From SYFY01 sp031385325 (lineage in GTDB: Bacteria; Pseudomonadota; Gammaproteobacteria; Pseudomonadales; Azotimanducaceae): a stretch of DNA of 27,700 nucleotides. The stretch spans positions 1 to 27,700 of the forward strand of contig JANNBJ010000115.1 in assembly GCA_031385325.1 (NCBI GenBank), written 5' to 3'. Below the pieces are notes generated by a model. It was not told the DNA's origin, did not search any database, and was given only the letters and a program-made list of their open reading frames with translations. How positions within the stretch are numbered: position 1 is the first letter of the stretch; the number at the start of each line of letters is the position of its first letter. This document shows, piece by piece, positions 6,432 through 14,173 of this stretch. The position numbers were made by a program, and so were the translations under genes.

Positions 6432-7568
6432 TTAATCGACCAGCGACCGGCCGATAACGTATCGCATGATCTGACTGGTCCCTTCAAGAATCTGATGCAC
6501 GCGCAGGTCACGAAGGAATCGCTCTACCGGATAGTCCATCAGATAGCCATAACCACCGTGCAGCTGCAAGGCGTTGTTGACGATGGTCGAGCCGGCTTCG
6601 GTAGCCATCAATTTGGCCATCGCTGCAAACGGCGTTTTGTCGGGTGCATTTTCCGTTACCTTGAGCGCAGCGATGTACAGCAGGGCGCGCGAAGCCTCCA
6701 GCTGAGTCACCATATCGGCCAGTGTGAACTGGGTATTCTGGAAGTCGGCAACACGTTGACCGAACTGGTTGCGTTCCTTGACGTACGCGACTGCGTCATC
6801 CAGACATCGTTGTGCGCCGCCAAGCGAGGACGCACCGATGTTGACCCGGCCACCATCGAGCCCGGCCATGGCAATTCGGAATCCCTGACCTTCCGTGCCC
6901 ACCAGATTCGCCACCGGCACCTTGACGTTGTCGAACATCACCATGGCAGTGGGTTGGGAGTGCCAGCCGAGTTTGCGCTCTTGTGCGCCGAAGCTGACAC
7001 CGGGCATGTCTTTCTCGACCACCAGGCAGGAAATTCCGCGTGCCCCGGGACCGCCGGTACGCGCCATCACCACATAGATTTCATTTTCGCCGGCACCGGA
7101 GATGAAGGCTTTGTTGCCATTGATCACGTAATGGTCGCCGTCACGACGAGCTGTGGTCTTTAAGGATGCTGCATCCGAACCGGCGCCTGGTTCGGTCAGA
7201 CAATAACTCGCCATATGCTCCATGGTGATGAGCTTTGGCAGATAGGCCGAGCGAACCGCGTCACTGCCAAAGGCATCGATCATCCACGCGGCCATGTTGT
7301 GGATCGAAATGAAAGCTGACGTGGACGGACACCCGTAGGCGAGTGCTTCGATGATGAGTGCAGATTCCAGGCGGCCGAGACCACAGCCACCCATCGCTTC
7401 GCTGATGTAGATCGATCCGAAACCCAGCTCCGCCGCCTGGCGGATGGTGTCACGCGGAAAGATCTTGTGTTCGTCCCAATGAGCGGCATGAGGCGTGATC
7501 GCATCGGCAGTGAATCTTCGCGCCATCTCCTGTATGGCGCGCTGATCCTCTGTCAGTTGGTAGTTCAT
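6432..7568 (-). CDS. Acyl-CoA dehydrogenase, isobutyryl-CoA dehydrogenase (ACAD8)-like
   Basis: A 378-residue FAD-dependent acyl-CoA dehydrogenase. The FAD and substrate motifs YCLTEPGAGSDAASL (about 122-136) and KAFISGAGE (153-161) are present, and the catalytic base is Glu362 in LEGTSQIMR. Several blocks match human ACAD8 as I remember it (SISIHNM-type segment at 87-92, RTGGPGARGISC, QMHGGYGY-like LQLHGGYGYL). This points to isobutyryl-CoA to methacryloyl-CoA oxidation in valine breakdown. That specificity is inferred from similarity, and no other valine-pathway gene is adjacent. The ATG at 7568 fits the family start (MNYQLTEDQ); an upstream ATG at 7619 adds Arg-rich residues atypical of the family. 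It is first in the five-gene minus-strand run. Confidence 0.92.
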   Translation of the reverse strand: MNYQLTEDQRAIQEMARRFTADAITPHAAHWDEHKIFPRDTIRQAAELGFGSIYISEAMGGCGLGRLESALIIEALAYGCPSTSAFISIHNMAAWMIDAFGSDAVRSAYLPKLITMEHMASYCLTEPGAGSDAASLKTTARRDGDHYVINGNKAFISGAGENEIYVVMARTGGPGARGISCLVVEKDMPGVSFGAQERKLGWHSQPTAMVMFDNVKVPVANLVGTEGQGFRIAMAGLDGGRVNIGASSLGGAQRCLDDAVAYVKERNQFGQRVADFQNTQFTLADMVTQLEASRALLYIAALKVTENAPDKTPFAAMAKLMATEAGSTIVNNALQLHGGYGYLMDYPVERFLRDLRVHQILEGTSQIMRYVIGRSLVD

Positions 7569-7681
7569 CGCTTCTGAGTCTCTGGTCTGTCTGAACTGAG
7601 AACGTCTTCGTGCGGGCAACTGCCAACACCGACCGCAACCTGCAGCCGGTAGTGGGAAATGCCGAAGAAGTCTGGCTGGTG

Positions 7682-7981
7682 TCAGCCGCCGGCGTTCATG
7701 CTCTGGGCGATCACCGAAAAACCCGTGGTTGCGGCCAATCGCTTGCCAACCACAGCCTGATAGGCACCGCTGTCGTACCAGGCTTTGGCTGCCTCGGTGG
7801 TCGGAAACTTGATGATGACGGTCTGCGGACCGGGAGGAGTTCCTTCCATGGTGACAGCTGCAACATCAAAGGACACCAGTTCCGCGCCGTGGGCGGCGAG
7901 TGTGGGACCTGCGCCTGCGGAGTATTCGCGATAGAGCGCTGGATCCTTGACGACATACTGGGCAATGAAATAAGCGGCCAT
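7682..7981 (-). CDS. DUF1330 family protein
   Basis: A 99-residue protein of the DUF1330 type, a dimeric alpha/beta ferredoxin-like (dimeric alpha-beta barrel) fold. Typical features are the start MAAYFIAQYVVKDPALYREY, the central VTMEG and IIKFPTTEAAKAWYDS strand-helix, and AYQAVVGKRLAAT near the end. The ATG at 7981 has a strong GGGGGAAG ribosome site. Its function is not established for the family. It lies 113 nt upstream of the acyl-CoA dehydrogenase on the same strand, so it may or may not share that transcript. It diverges from the hydroxyacid dehydrogenase across a 122-nt spacer. Confidence 0.9.
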   Translation of the reverse strand: MAAYFIAQYVVKDPALYREYSAGAGPTLAAHGAELVSFDVAAVTMEGTPPGPQTVIIKFPTTEAAKAWYDSGAYQAVVGKRLAATTGFSVIAQSMNAGG

Positions 7982-8103
7982 GTTCTTCCCCCAAGTGTTG
8001 TAGTGATGCGTCGTTGAGTGGACGCGTTGCCGGATTTAAAAAATTCGCTGTTGGCAATGTTACCGTGAGCGACTCAAGACGAACAGACAACGGTGACTGT
8101 TTT

Positions 8104-9075
8104 ATGCCGACGCTTCGCGTGATTTTGACTCGCCGGTGGCCACAACCGGTCGAAGACAGACTGGCTGGACTATGTGACTTGACCGTCAACGACGATGACC
8201 ATCCGTTCAGCCCCGCCGAGCTTGCACACGCGCTTCGGCAGTGCGATGTGCTCGGCGCTACGGTCACGGATCGCCTCGATGCCAGCCTTTTGAATGCACC
8301 CGATCGACGGACGCGGCTAATCGCCAATTTCGGCGTAGGTTTCAACCACATCGACAAGGCAGCCGCGCTGGCTGCTGGTGTGGCGGTGACCAACACGCCC
8401 GGCGTGCTGACCGATGCGACGGCGGACATAACGATGACCCTGATGCTGATGTGCGCGCGTCGGGCCGGAGAAGGGGAGCGATTGTTGCGTGCCGGACGCT
8501 GGCCCGGCTGGTCGCCGACGTCGCTGCTCGGGTCTGAAGTGAGTGGCAAGACACTCGGCATCATCGGCATGGGCAGGATTGGGTTGGCCACCGCGCGGCG
8601 GGCTCATTATGGTTTCGGAATGAAGATCCTCTATCACGGACGTCATCGGCTTTCGCTGCTGGATGAAACCGTCTTCGGCGCCACCTGGCATGGGGATCTG
8701 AATACGATGCTGACGCAGTGCGACTTCGTGTCGCTGCATTGCCCCAGCACGCCGCAGACCCATCATCTGCTCGATGCCCAGCGGCTGGCTTTACTCCCGG
8801 CCCATGCGTTTGTGATCAACACGGCGCGCGGCGATGTCATTGATGAGGCTGCATTGGCGTCAGCAGTGGCGGCAGGTCGCCTGGCTGGCGCCGGGCTGGA
8901 TGTCTACGAGGCAGAGCCTGTCGTGCACCCCGGTTTGCTGGCTCTGGAAAACGTCGTGCTGTTGCCACATCAGGGCAGTGGGTCGCGCGAAACCCGCGCG
9001 GCGATGGGGCACTGTGCGGCCAACAATATCGAAGCGTTTGTGTCTGGCCTTGCCTTGCCAAATCAGGTGATCTGA
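8104..9075 (+). CDS. D-isomer 2-hydroxyacid dehydrogenase (glyoxylate/hydroxypyruvate reductase-like)
   Basis: A 323-residue NAD(P)-dependent dehydrogenase that interconverts 2-oxoacids and D-2-hydroxyacids. The NAD loop GMGRIG is at 155-160. The catalytic triad is visible: Arg242 (NTARGDVIDE), Glu271 (DVYEAEP) and His289 (LLPHQGS). The substrate-domain loop NFGVGFNHID at 75-84 is typical of the glyoxylate reductase/phosphoglycerate dehydrogenase group. The open frame begins at 8014, but the ATG at 8104 gives the family start (MPTLRVILTRRW); the ribosome site there is weak (GGTGA). Its 3' end overlaps the convergent membrane-protein gene by 13 nt. The substrate is uncertain; glyoxylate or hydroxypyruvate is the best guess. 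Confidence 0.92.
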   Translation: MPTLRVILTRRWPQPVEDRLAGLCDLTVNDDDHPFSPAELAHALRQCDVLGATVTDRLDASLLNAPDRRTRLIANFGVGFNHIDKAAALAAGVAVTNTPGVLTDATADITMTLMLMCARRAGEGERLLRAGRWPGWSPTSLLGSEVSGKTLGIIGMGRIGLATARRAHYGFGMKILYHGRHRLSLLDETVFGATWHGDLNTMLTQCDFVSLHCPSTPQTHHLLDAQRLALLPAHAFVINTARGDVIDEAALASAVAAGRLAGAGLDVYEAEPVVHPGLLALENVVLLPHQGSGSRETRAAMGHCAANNIEAFVSGLALPNQVI

Positions 9076-9911
9076 CGAAGCTTGAAGTCACCTTCCACGA
9101 CTCGGCGTTGCAGATTGCGCACGGAGCGAGGTGTCCAGTACAGCGCGAAGATACCGAAGCCGATCCTGACGCCGTACAGGATGATGAACAGCGCGTACAA
9201 CCCGGCGTTACCAAACTGGAGCGGTAACCAGATCAGGATCAGCAGTGCTGCATAGAGCACTGCCACGCTGCCGGACTCCATGAAGATCATGTGTTTCCCG
9301 GGGACGTCCGTTCTGGCACGAATGACGTGGTACAGGGCCGCAACCAGACGCAAGGCGAGATCGGCAAGTACGATCCATCGAAAGGTTTTTTCTTCAAGCA
9401 GCGCCTTGATGGCCTCGGTACCCGACCCCGACTCTGACAAGGCAGCACCTACCAACGGCAGCAGGAAGAGTGAAGCGACGACACCAAAAAAAAGAATGGT
9501 GCCCGGTGCCGGTGCGGTGCCTCGCTCTGGATAAGTGCCGCTTCCATCTTCGAGACCATCTGCAATGAGGAGCACCGTGCCGGCTTCGTGATCCACGCGG
9601 TGACTTTCAGCAATCCAGCGCCAGGCCAGCCCGTATTTGAAAAGATCGGCCAGTACCGTAATGAGCGCATCAACGACCATGAATGCCAGCATGGTCAGTG
9701 CGGTCCAGTCAAAAAACGCCATGCCACCGAGGCAGATCAAACCCGACAGGACGAGGTCGGTTGCGCGGGAGCGAACTTCAGCGAGCCCGATGTGTTGGTA
9801 ATAGGACAGTACCGCCGCACCCCGTTTCTGGGCCAGTGCGATGTCCGCCGCGCCGATCTGGCGTGATGACTTTGAGCGATCGATGTTTCTGACGGGAGAC
9901 TTGGGCGCCAT
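9063..9911 (-). CDS. Integral membrane protein, unknown function
   Basis: A 282-residue membrane protein. A hydrophilic basic N-terminus of about 55 residues is followed by hydrophobic segments near 57-76, 79-98, 139-160, 178-197 and 213-258. A charged loop (about 99-135) rich in Asp and Gly separates two helix groups. The frame opens at 9968. I prefer the ATG at 9911 because the upstream residues run into the spacer shared with the divergent gene, though neither start has a strong ribosome site. I do not recognise the family. It is convergent with the hydroxyacid dehydrogenase (13-nt overlap at the stops) and divergent from the small membrane protein at 9983. Confidence 0.78.
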   Translation of the reverse strand: MAPKSPVRNIDRSKSSRQIGAADIALAQKRGAAVLSYYQHIGLAEVRSRATDLVLSGLICLGGMAFFDWTALTMLAFMVVDALITVLADLFKYGLAWRWIAESHRVDHEAGTVLLIADGLEDGSGTYPERGTAPAPGTILFFGVVASLFLLPLVGAALSESGSGTEAIKALLEEKTFRWIVLADLALRLVAALYHVIRARTDVPGKHMIFMESGSVAVLYAALLILIWLPLQFGNAGLYALFIILYGVRIGFGIFALYWTPRSVRNLQRRVVEGDFKLRQIT

Positions 9912-9982
9912 CGCTGTGCAAGAAATTTTTCTGGATCTTCGGTGTATTCTCTCGTTACTGCAAACCAACGGCTTGAAGACGC

Positions 9983-10396
9983 ATGGATCTACGAAGCGAG
10001 TGGTCCAGACGACCCTGGTGGATGAACCTGATATTCGGCTTCTGTGTCTACATGACTTTTGTCTACATGCCGTTTGATATCTTCTGGAAACCCGTGGCTG
10101 CGGATCAGGAAGTGTGGTTCGGATTCATGCTGACAGGATGGTGGGCCAAGGCGACCGCGCCGGTGCATTGGCTGATCTATGGCGCACTCGCCTGGGGCTT
10201 CTGGAAAATGCGACCCTGGTTGTGGCCCTGGGCTGCGCTGTACACCGCGCAGGTGGCGATCGGCATGCTGGTCTGGTCGTTACTCGATGCAGGCGGACCT
10301 GGATGGATCGGTGGTCTCATCAGCTTTGTTATTTTCATGATCCCAACGATCGCGCTCTGGCGGGCGCGATCGCTTTACAACGGCATCGTTTCTTAA
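9983..10396 (+). CDS. Small membrane protein with four predicted helices
   Basis: A 137-residue, Trp-rich membrane protein with hydrophobic segments near 14-33, 58-74, 77-98 and 107-123. The N-terminal segment is basic (RSEWSRRPWW), placing it probably on the cytoplasmic side. I do not recognise the family. The ATG at 9983 is the first in the frame; the ribosome site is poor. It diverges from the 9063-9911 membrane protein across 71 nt, and the two may share a regulatory spacer. Its TAA stop forms part of the 13-bp hairpin at 10393-10423. Confidence 0.72.
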   Translation: MDLRSEWSRRPWWMNLIFGFCVYMTFVYMPFDIFWKPVAADQEVWFGFMLTGWWAKATAPVHWLIYGALAWGFWKMRPWLWPWAALYTAQVAIGMLVWSLLDAGGPGWIGGLISFVIFMIPTIALWRARSLYNGIVS

Positions 10397-10423
10397 CAGG
10401 TTGCTTGTTCAGCAACCTGTTAA
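10393..10423. terminator. Perfect 13-bp hairpin spanning convergent gene ends
   Basis: A perfect 13-bp inverted repeat with a five-base loop (TGTTC). The left arm contains the TAA of the plus-strand membrane protein, and the right arm ends directly at the minus-strand reductase stop. No clear T-tract follows on either strand, so it is probably a bidirectional stop signal or an mRNA 3'-end stabiliser and not a classic strong terminator. Confidence 0.6.
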
Positions 10424-11434
10424 TCAGCTGGCGACACGAACTACACGTGTGCCAAGGTTGCCTCCGGCCAGCAGGTCGACAAATGCTGCCGGCGCTTTTT
10501 CAAGACCCTTGAATTCGTCCTGCCAGACTTTCAGCGATCCGTCCTGCATCCAGCCAAGCATGTTTTGTCGGGCTTCTGCGTAACGATCGGCGTAATCAAA
10601 CACCAGAAATCCCTGCATGCGGATTCGCTTGTTGACCAGAAGCCCCGGTATGCCTTTCGGGCCGGGTGCGGGATTGCGCGTATCGTATTGGCTCACCACA
10701 CCACAGCAGGCGATACGACCGAAGGTGTTCATGCGAAAGAGGGCAGCGCCCAGTACATCACCGCCGGTGTTGTCGAAGTAGACATCCACGCCTTTCGGCG
10801 CAGCATCCTTGAGTGCACCACGGAAGTTCCCATCTTTGTAATTCACGTAGGCATCGAAGCCCAGTTCGCTCACCAGTCGCCGGCCCTTGTCGTCCGAGCC
10901 GGTGACACCTATGACCCGAGCCCCTTTGATGCGGGCGATCTGGCCGACCAGGTGGCCCACGGAGCCAGCCGCCGCGGAAACGAGAACGGTCTCGCCAGGC
11001 TTCGGATCGCCAACTACCAGCAGACCAAAGTACGCAGTAAGGCCGTTGGTGCCGAGCGCGCCCACGAAATGCGCCGGATCGTCGATCGGATTCACTTTGC
11101 TAACGGCCTTGGCAGGGTGCACGGCGTACGCTTGCCAGCCGGATCCGCAGATCACCAGATCGCCCACCTGGAGTGACGGTGCCTTTGATTCAACGATGCG
11201 TGAAATGGTCTGGCCATTCATGACAATGCCGGTTTGTGGCGCACCGGCGTAACTGGCACTGCCCTGGAGTCCGGCTCGCGCGCCAGCACCGATACCAATG
11301 GCCAGCGTCTGACAAAGCACTTCACCAGCGGCTGGTTCCGGCATGGGCGAAGAGACGACCTCGAAGTCACCGGTCTGCAGTCTCTCTTCCGGCAGATTCC
11401 TGATCAGTACGCGTGTGTTGGTGTTGGCAGGCAT
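10424..11434 (-). CDS. NADP-dependent zinc-free MDR reductase (prostaglandin reductase/CurA-like)
   Basis: A 336-residue medium-chain reductase of the zinc-independent leukotriene B4 dehydrogenase/prostaglandin reductase group, which reduces the double bond of enones with NADPH. Visible marks are the nucleotide loop AAAGSVGHLVGQ at 154-165, GTNGLTAYFGLL at 128-139, VDVYFDNTGGDVLG in the Rossmann half, and a C-terminal GGNLGTRVVRV. Zinc-ligand cysteines are absent. The ATG at 11434 follows GGGAG at good spacing. It is the last of a three-gene minus-strand group, 91 nt after the SDR. The substrate is likely an alpha,beta-unsaturated ketone or aldehyde, but the exact one is unknown. Confidence 0.92.
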   Translation of the reverse strand: MPANTNTRVLIRNLPEERLQTGDFEVVSSPMPEPAAGEVLCQTLAIGIGAGARAGLQGSASYAGAPQTGIVMNGQTISRIVESKAPSLQVGDLVICGSGWQAYAVHPAKAVSKVNPIDDPAHFVGALGTNGLTAYFGLLVVGDPKPGETVLVSAAAGSVGHLVGQIARIKGARVIGVTGSDDKGRRLVSELGFDAYVNYKDGNFRGALKDAAPKGVDVYFDNTGGDVLGAALFRMNTFGRIACCGVVSQYDTRNPAPGPKGIPGLLVNKRIRMQGFLVFDYADRYAEARQNMLGWMQDGSLKVWQDEFKGLEKAPAAFVDLLAGGNLGTRVVRVAS

Positions 11435-11525
11435 GACGACTCCCGATTGTGTATTTTTTCTGGTGCCTCCCTATCCTGCCAGAACAGGCTGGCGACGGGG
11501 AGTCCGGAGGCGGCGCTCCGACGAA

Positions 11526-12407
11526 TCAAGCAGCCGTAAGGTCGAGCAGAGTCTCTGAAGTGGTCCAGAGCCTTTTAGCCAGGGCCTGGTCCGAGGCGAT
11601 TGCGGACGCCCGTGATTCTCGGCAATCCGCAAAGTACCGACCGGTAACGCCTTCCAGGGATGGCGAGGTAGCGACGTAACAGGTCGTCGCGGCGCCTTGT
11701 TCAGGTGTCTTCATGAATGGAAAGAAAAAGACGCTCATGAGCAACGGCAGAGGACCCTGCATGCTGCGGCCGAGATTGGTCTTGATGACACCTGGATGCA
11801 GCGAGTTTGCTGTGCTGCCAGCCGGGAGGCGCCGAGCCAGTTCGTTGGCGAACAGCACATTGGCAAGCTTGGATTGTCCGTAAGCCTGAAAACTGCTGTA
11901 GCCCTTGGCACCGGACAGGTTGTCGAAGTCGATTCCGCTTCGAGGCGCCTGGAAGTGTGCGGCACTGCTGACGACGACTACCCGGACCGGTTGCTGATGG
12001 CCTAATGCGGGTTGCAGGAGATGGGTGAGCAGGAAGTGCCCAAGATGGTTGGTGGCGAATTGTTTTTCGATCCCCCGAACCTGCTCGAGCTTTGGCAGTG
12101 CCATGATGCCGGCGTTCAGGATGAGCAGATGAATGCCGTTGGTCTGCTTGTCAAGAATGGTCGAGGCACAGCGCCGGATGCTGTCCGGATCGGTCAGCTC
12201 GCACGCCACCGGTTCCACCTGGCCTGCCAAGCTGGCACACGCAGCAGTGGCACTTTCAAGTGTTCGCGCAAGTCCAAAAACACGCGCACCACGTAACGCC
12301 AGCACTCGTGCAGTCTCCAGTCCGATTCCGGAGTTCACCCCGGTGACAACCGCGACCTTGCCGGAGAGATCAATGCCAGTTGTCACTTCTTCAGCGGTTC
12401 GGCTCAA
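11526..12407 (-). CDS. SDR family oxidoreductase, retinol dehydrogenase-like
   Basis: A 293-residue short-chain dehydrogenase of the retinol dehydrogenase/WWOX-like group. The cofactor loop TGVNSGIG is at 22-29, NAG at 98-100, Asn120 (TNHLGHF) is the active-site Asn, VVSSAAH carries the Ser, and YGQSK at 176-180 holds the catalytic Tyr and Lys. The HPGVIKTNL segment after the active site is typical of the group. The start is TTG at 12407, preceded by a near-ideal AGGAGG six bases away, and this TTG overlaps the upstream transporter's stop as TTGA. The overlap implies translational coupling with the transporter. The substrate is probably a hydrophobic alcohol or ketone, but the sequence does not say which. 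Confidence 0.92.
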   Translation of the reverse strand: MSRTAEEVTTGIDLSGKVAVVTGVNSGIGLETARVLALRGARVFGLARTLESATAACASLAGQVEPVACELTDPDSIRRCASTILDKQTNGIHLLILNAGIMALPKLEQVRGIEKQFATNHLGHFLLTHLLQPALGHQQPVRVVVVSSAAHFQAPRSGIDFDNLSGAKGYSSFQAYGQSKLANVLFANELARRLPAGSTANSLHPGVIKTNLGRSMQGPLPLLMSVFFFPFMKTPEQGAATTCYVATSPSLEGVTGRYFADCRESRASAIASDQALAKRLWTTSETLLDLTAA

Positions 12408-13888
12408 ACTTCACCTCCTGTTTCTTTTTGTGCATGGCGCTCATGCCGTGCATGGCGTGTATTGATAGTGGACAGAATCCTGGCATGTTCCTGCCGGGTA
12501 ATTGTGAAGAACGAGATCGCGATGATCGAAACAAGGCTGAGCACAATCACGCTAGGCCCTTGCCACCACCCGAATCGCATCACCACATCCGCCGGAATGG
12601 TGGCGGGATCACTCCCTGGTGGTATGCCGGCCATGTCGATGACCAACCCGGCCATGACAGGCCCGGCACCACCGATCACTTTTCCTGCGAAAGACGCGGC
12701 CGCGTAGTAGATGCCTTCCTGTCGGTCACCGTAGCGTCGTTCGTGTTCGTCGGTGATGTCCGCCACCATCGATCCGATCATCGGGATGGCAACCCCGAGA
12801 CCCAGTGCCGAGACCAGCGCGCTGCCGATGTATAGCTGACCGATCAGCGGGGTGCCATTGGGAGGCAACAGGTCGAGCAGTCTCAAGATGATGACGCTCG
12901 ATGTGAAAAACGCATACCACGCAAGCCCGAGCGCAAAGACGGTTCTTTTCTCGCCAATCCAGATCGATACTGGCTGACTGATCACGCTGCCGATGACGAT
13001 GCCGATGACAGCGATGCCAAACAGCGAGGTTGTCTGTTCTTGGGTGAGGGCGAAGAAATAGGTTGAGGTGTACAGGATCAGGGCCTGGACCATGCCTTGT
13101 GTGATGCCGAACACGACCGCTGCGATCACCAGCGCCGTGAATGACGGGATGCCAAAAGCTGTCCGGACTTCCTGTACGACTCCGCGCAACGAAAAAACAG
13201 TGGTACTGGCCGGGATGTACAACGACGGAATTTTCCGATGGGTTCCCAGTGAGGCGATGAGAATCCCGATGATCAACAATGGAACACACGCCATCGCAAA
13301 AGGTTGGTAGGCGGCTGGATTGAGCTGACCGTTTGCGTACTCGTTGGTTTTTCCAAAGAACAGCAGAGGGCCGCCGATCAGAACTGCGAACATGCCCAGC
13401 AATTGAAAGACGTTGCGCAGAGCCGCCAACAGGGTTCGCTCATCGTAGTTTCGCGTCAGTTCCGCACCCAGCGCCATGAATGGAACCGTATAAAACGTCA
13501 TGGCAGTACGTGTGAGTGTCGCCAGTGCGAGTAACCACCAGAACAACCCGGCTTCTCCCAGGCCCGAAGGCGGCACGAAGATGCCATAGAAGAGAAGCGC
13601 GAAAGGAACTGCGGCTGCATACATGTAGCCATGCCGTCGACCAAATCGGCTGCGCGTTGCGTCAGACCAGGAGCCGACGATGGGATCGCTGATCGCGTCC
13701 AGGCACAGCGCGATGAAGATGGCGATGCTGGCCATGGTTGCACCGAGTCCAAGCACCTGGTTGTAGTAGAACAACAGGAAAAATCCGAATGCCGCCGACT
13801 TCACGCCCTCAGGCATTTGTCCAGCGGCGTAGGCGATCCGTATCGACCACGGCAGTGGCGGGGAAGCTGGACCAGGAGATTCAGTCAT
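12404..13888 (-). CDS. MFS transporter of the GPH (glycoside-pentoside-hexuronide):cation symporter family
   Basis: A 494-residue, twelve-helix transporter. The GPH family signature is clear: DPIVGSWSDATRSRFGRRHG in the loop between helices 2 and 3, and the PFMALGAELTRNYDERTLL block near helix 4/5. A second DEHERRYGDRQEGIYYAA block, also typical, lies near residue 390. Family members import sugars or other small solutes with Na+ or H+. In heterotrophs with SDR-rich loci the substrate is often unknown, and I do not assign one. The ATG at 13888 is the family start. It is the first of the group transporter, SDR (TTGA overlap), MDR reductase, suggesting uptake followed by redox modification. Confidence 0.92.
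   Translation of the reverse strand: MTESPGPASPPLPWSIRIAYAAGQMPEGVKSAAFGFFLLFYYNQVLGLGATMASIAIFIALCLDAISDPIVGSWSDATRSRFGRRHGYMYAAAVPFALLFYGIFVPPSGLGEAGLFWWLLALATLTRTAMTFYTVPFMALGAELTRNYDERTLLAALRNVFQLLGMFAVLIGGPLLFFGKTNEYANGQLNPAAYQPFAMACVPLLIIGILIASLGTHRKIPSLYIPASTTVFSLRGVVQEVRTAFGIPSFTALVIAAVVFGITQGMVQALILYTSTYFFALTQEQTTSLFGIAVIGIVIGSVISQPVSIWIGEKRTVFALGLAWYAFFTSSVIILRLLDLLPPNGTPLIGQLYIGSALVSALGLGVAIPMIGSMVADITDEHERRYGDRQEGIYYAAASFAGKVIGGAGPVMAGLVIDMAGIPPGSDPATIPADVVMRFGWWQGPSVIVLSLVSIIAISFFTITRQEHARILSTINTRHARHERHAQKETGGEV
12414..12419 (-). promoter_or_regulatory. Shine-Dalgarno fixing a TTG start
   Basis: AGGAGG on the minus strand lies inside the last codons of the transporter gene, six bases before the TTG at 12407. 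It decides the non-ATG start of the SDR and supports coupled translation through the TTGA overlap. Confidence 0.75.
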
Positions 13889-14173
13889 GAGTTCGAGATC
13901 CGGGTGGTGCCATCGTTATACCGGACTACCTGCGTTCGAGATAGCCGCAAGAACAACCCGGCTTTCAGATCAACCTGGATTCGATACAGTATGGGCGGTT
14001 CCGCGCCATTTTTTTTAAGGTGCAGGTGCAGGCGCATTGCTCAGCGCAGAAGTTGTTTCTGACGGGTGTGCCTATGCAGACTGAAAGCCGTTGAACCGTT
14101 TTCACAGACCATGGTGCTTGATTCACTGAAGCTCTTTGTCGCCGAAGTGATGCCACAATCAGGGGAGAAGAGA
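13889..14173. other. Divergent intergenic spacer
   Basis: The 285-nt spacer between the GPH transporter (minus) and the SDR (plus) should hold both promoters. It contains a run of eight T followed by AAGGTGCAGGTGCAGGC (about 14010-14035), a short GGTGCA direct repeat. I saw no convincing -35/-10 pair, operator palindrome or small gene. An in-frame extension of the downstream SDR to 14066 runs into this spacer but is not supported by a ribosome site. Confidence 0.4.
14161..14167 (+). promoter_or_regulatory. Shine-Dalgarno fixing a GTG start
   Basis: AGGGGAG lies six bases before the GTG at 14174. It decides that start over in-frame ATGs at 14066, 14111 and 14150, none of which has a comparable site. 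Confidence 0.7.

Noticed and set aside
6429..7163. 244-residue open frame on the plus strand
   Set aside because: It is antisense to the ACAD8-like gene with its FAD motifs and catalytic Glu, so it is not a gene.
11461..11520. GCCAG/CTGGC inverted repeat between the SDR and MDR genes as a terminator
   Set aside because: The stem has only five pairs, and on the transcribed strand it is followed by A and not U residues.
14066..14173. N-terminal extension of the SDR at 14174
   Set aside because: Three in-frame ATGs have no ribosome site, and the extra residues are not Rossmann-like. AGGGGAG places the GTG at 14174.
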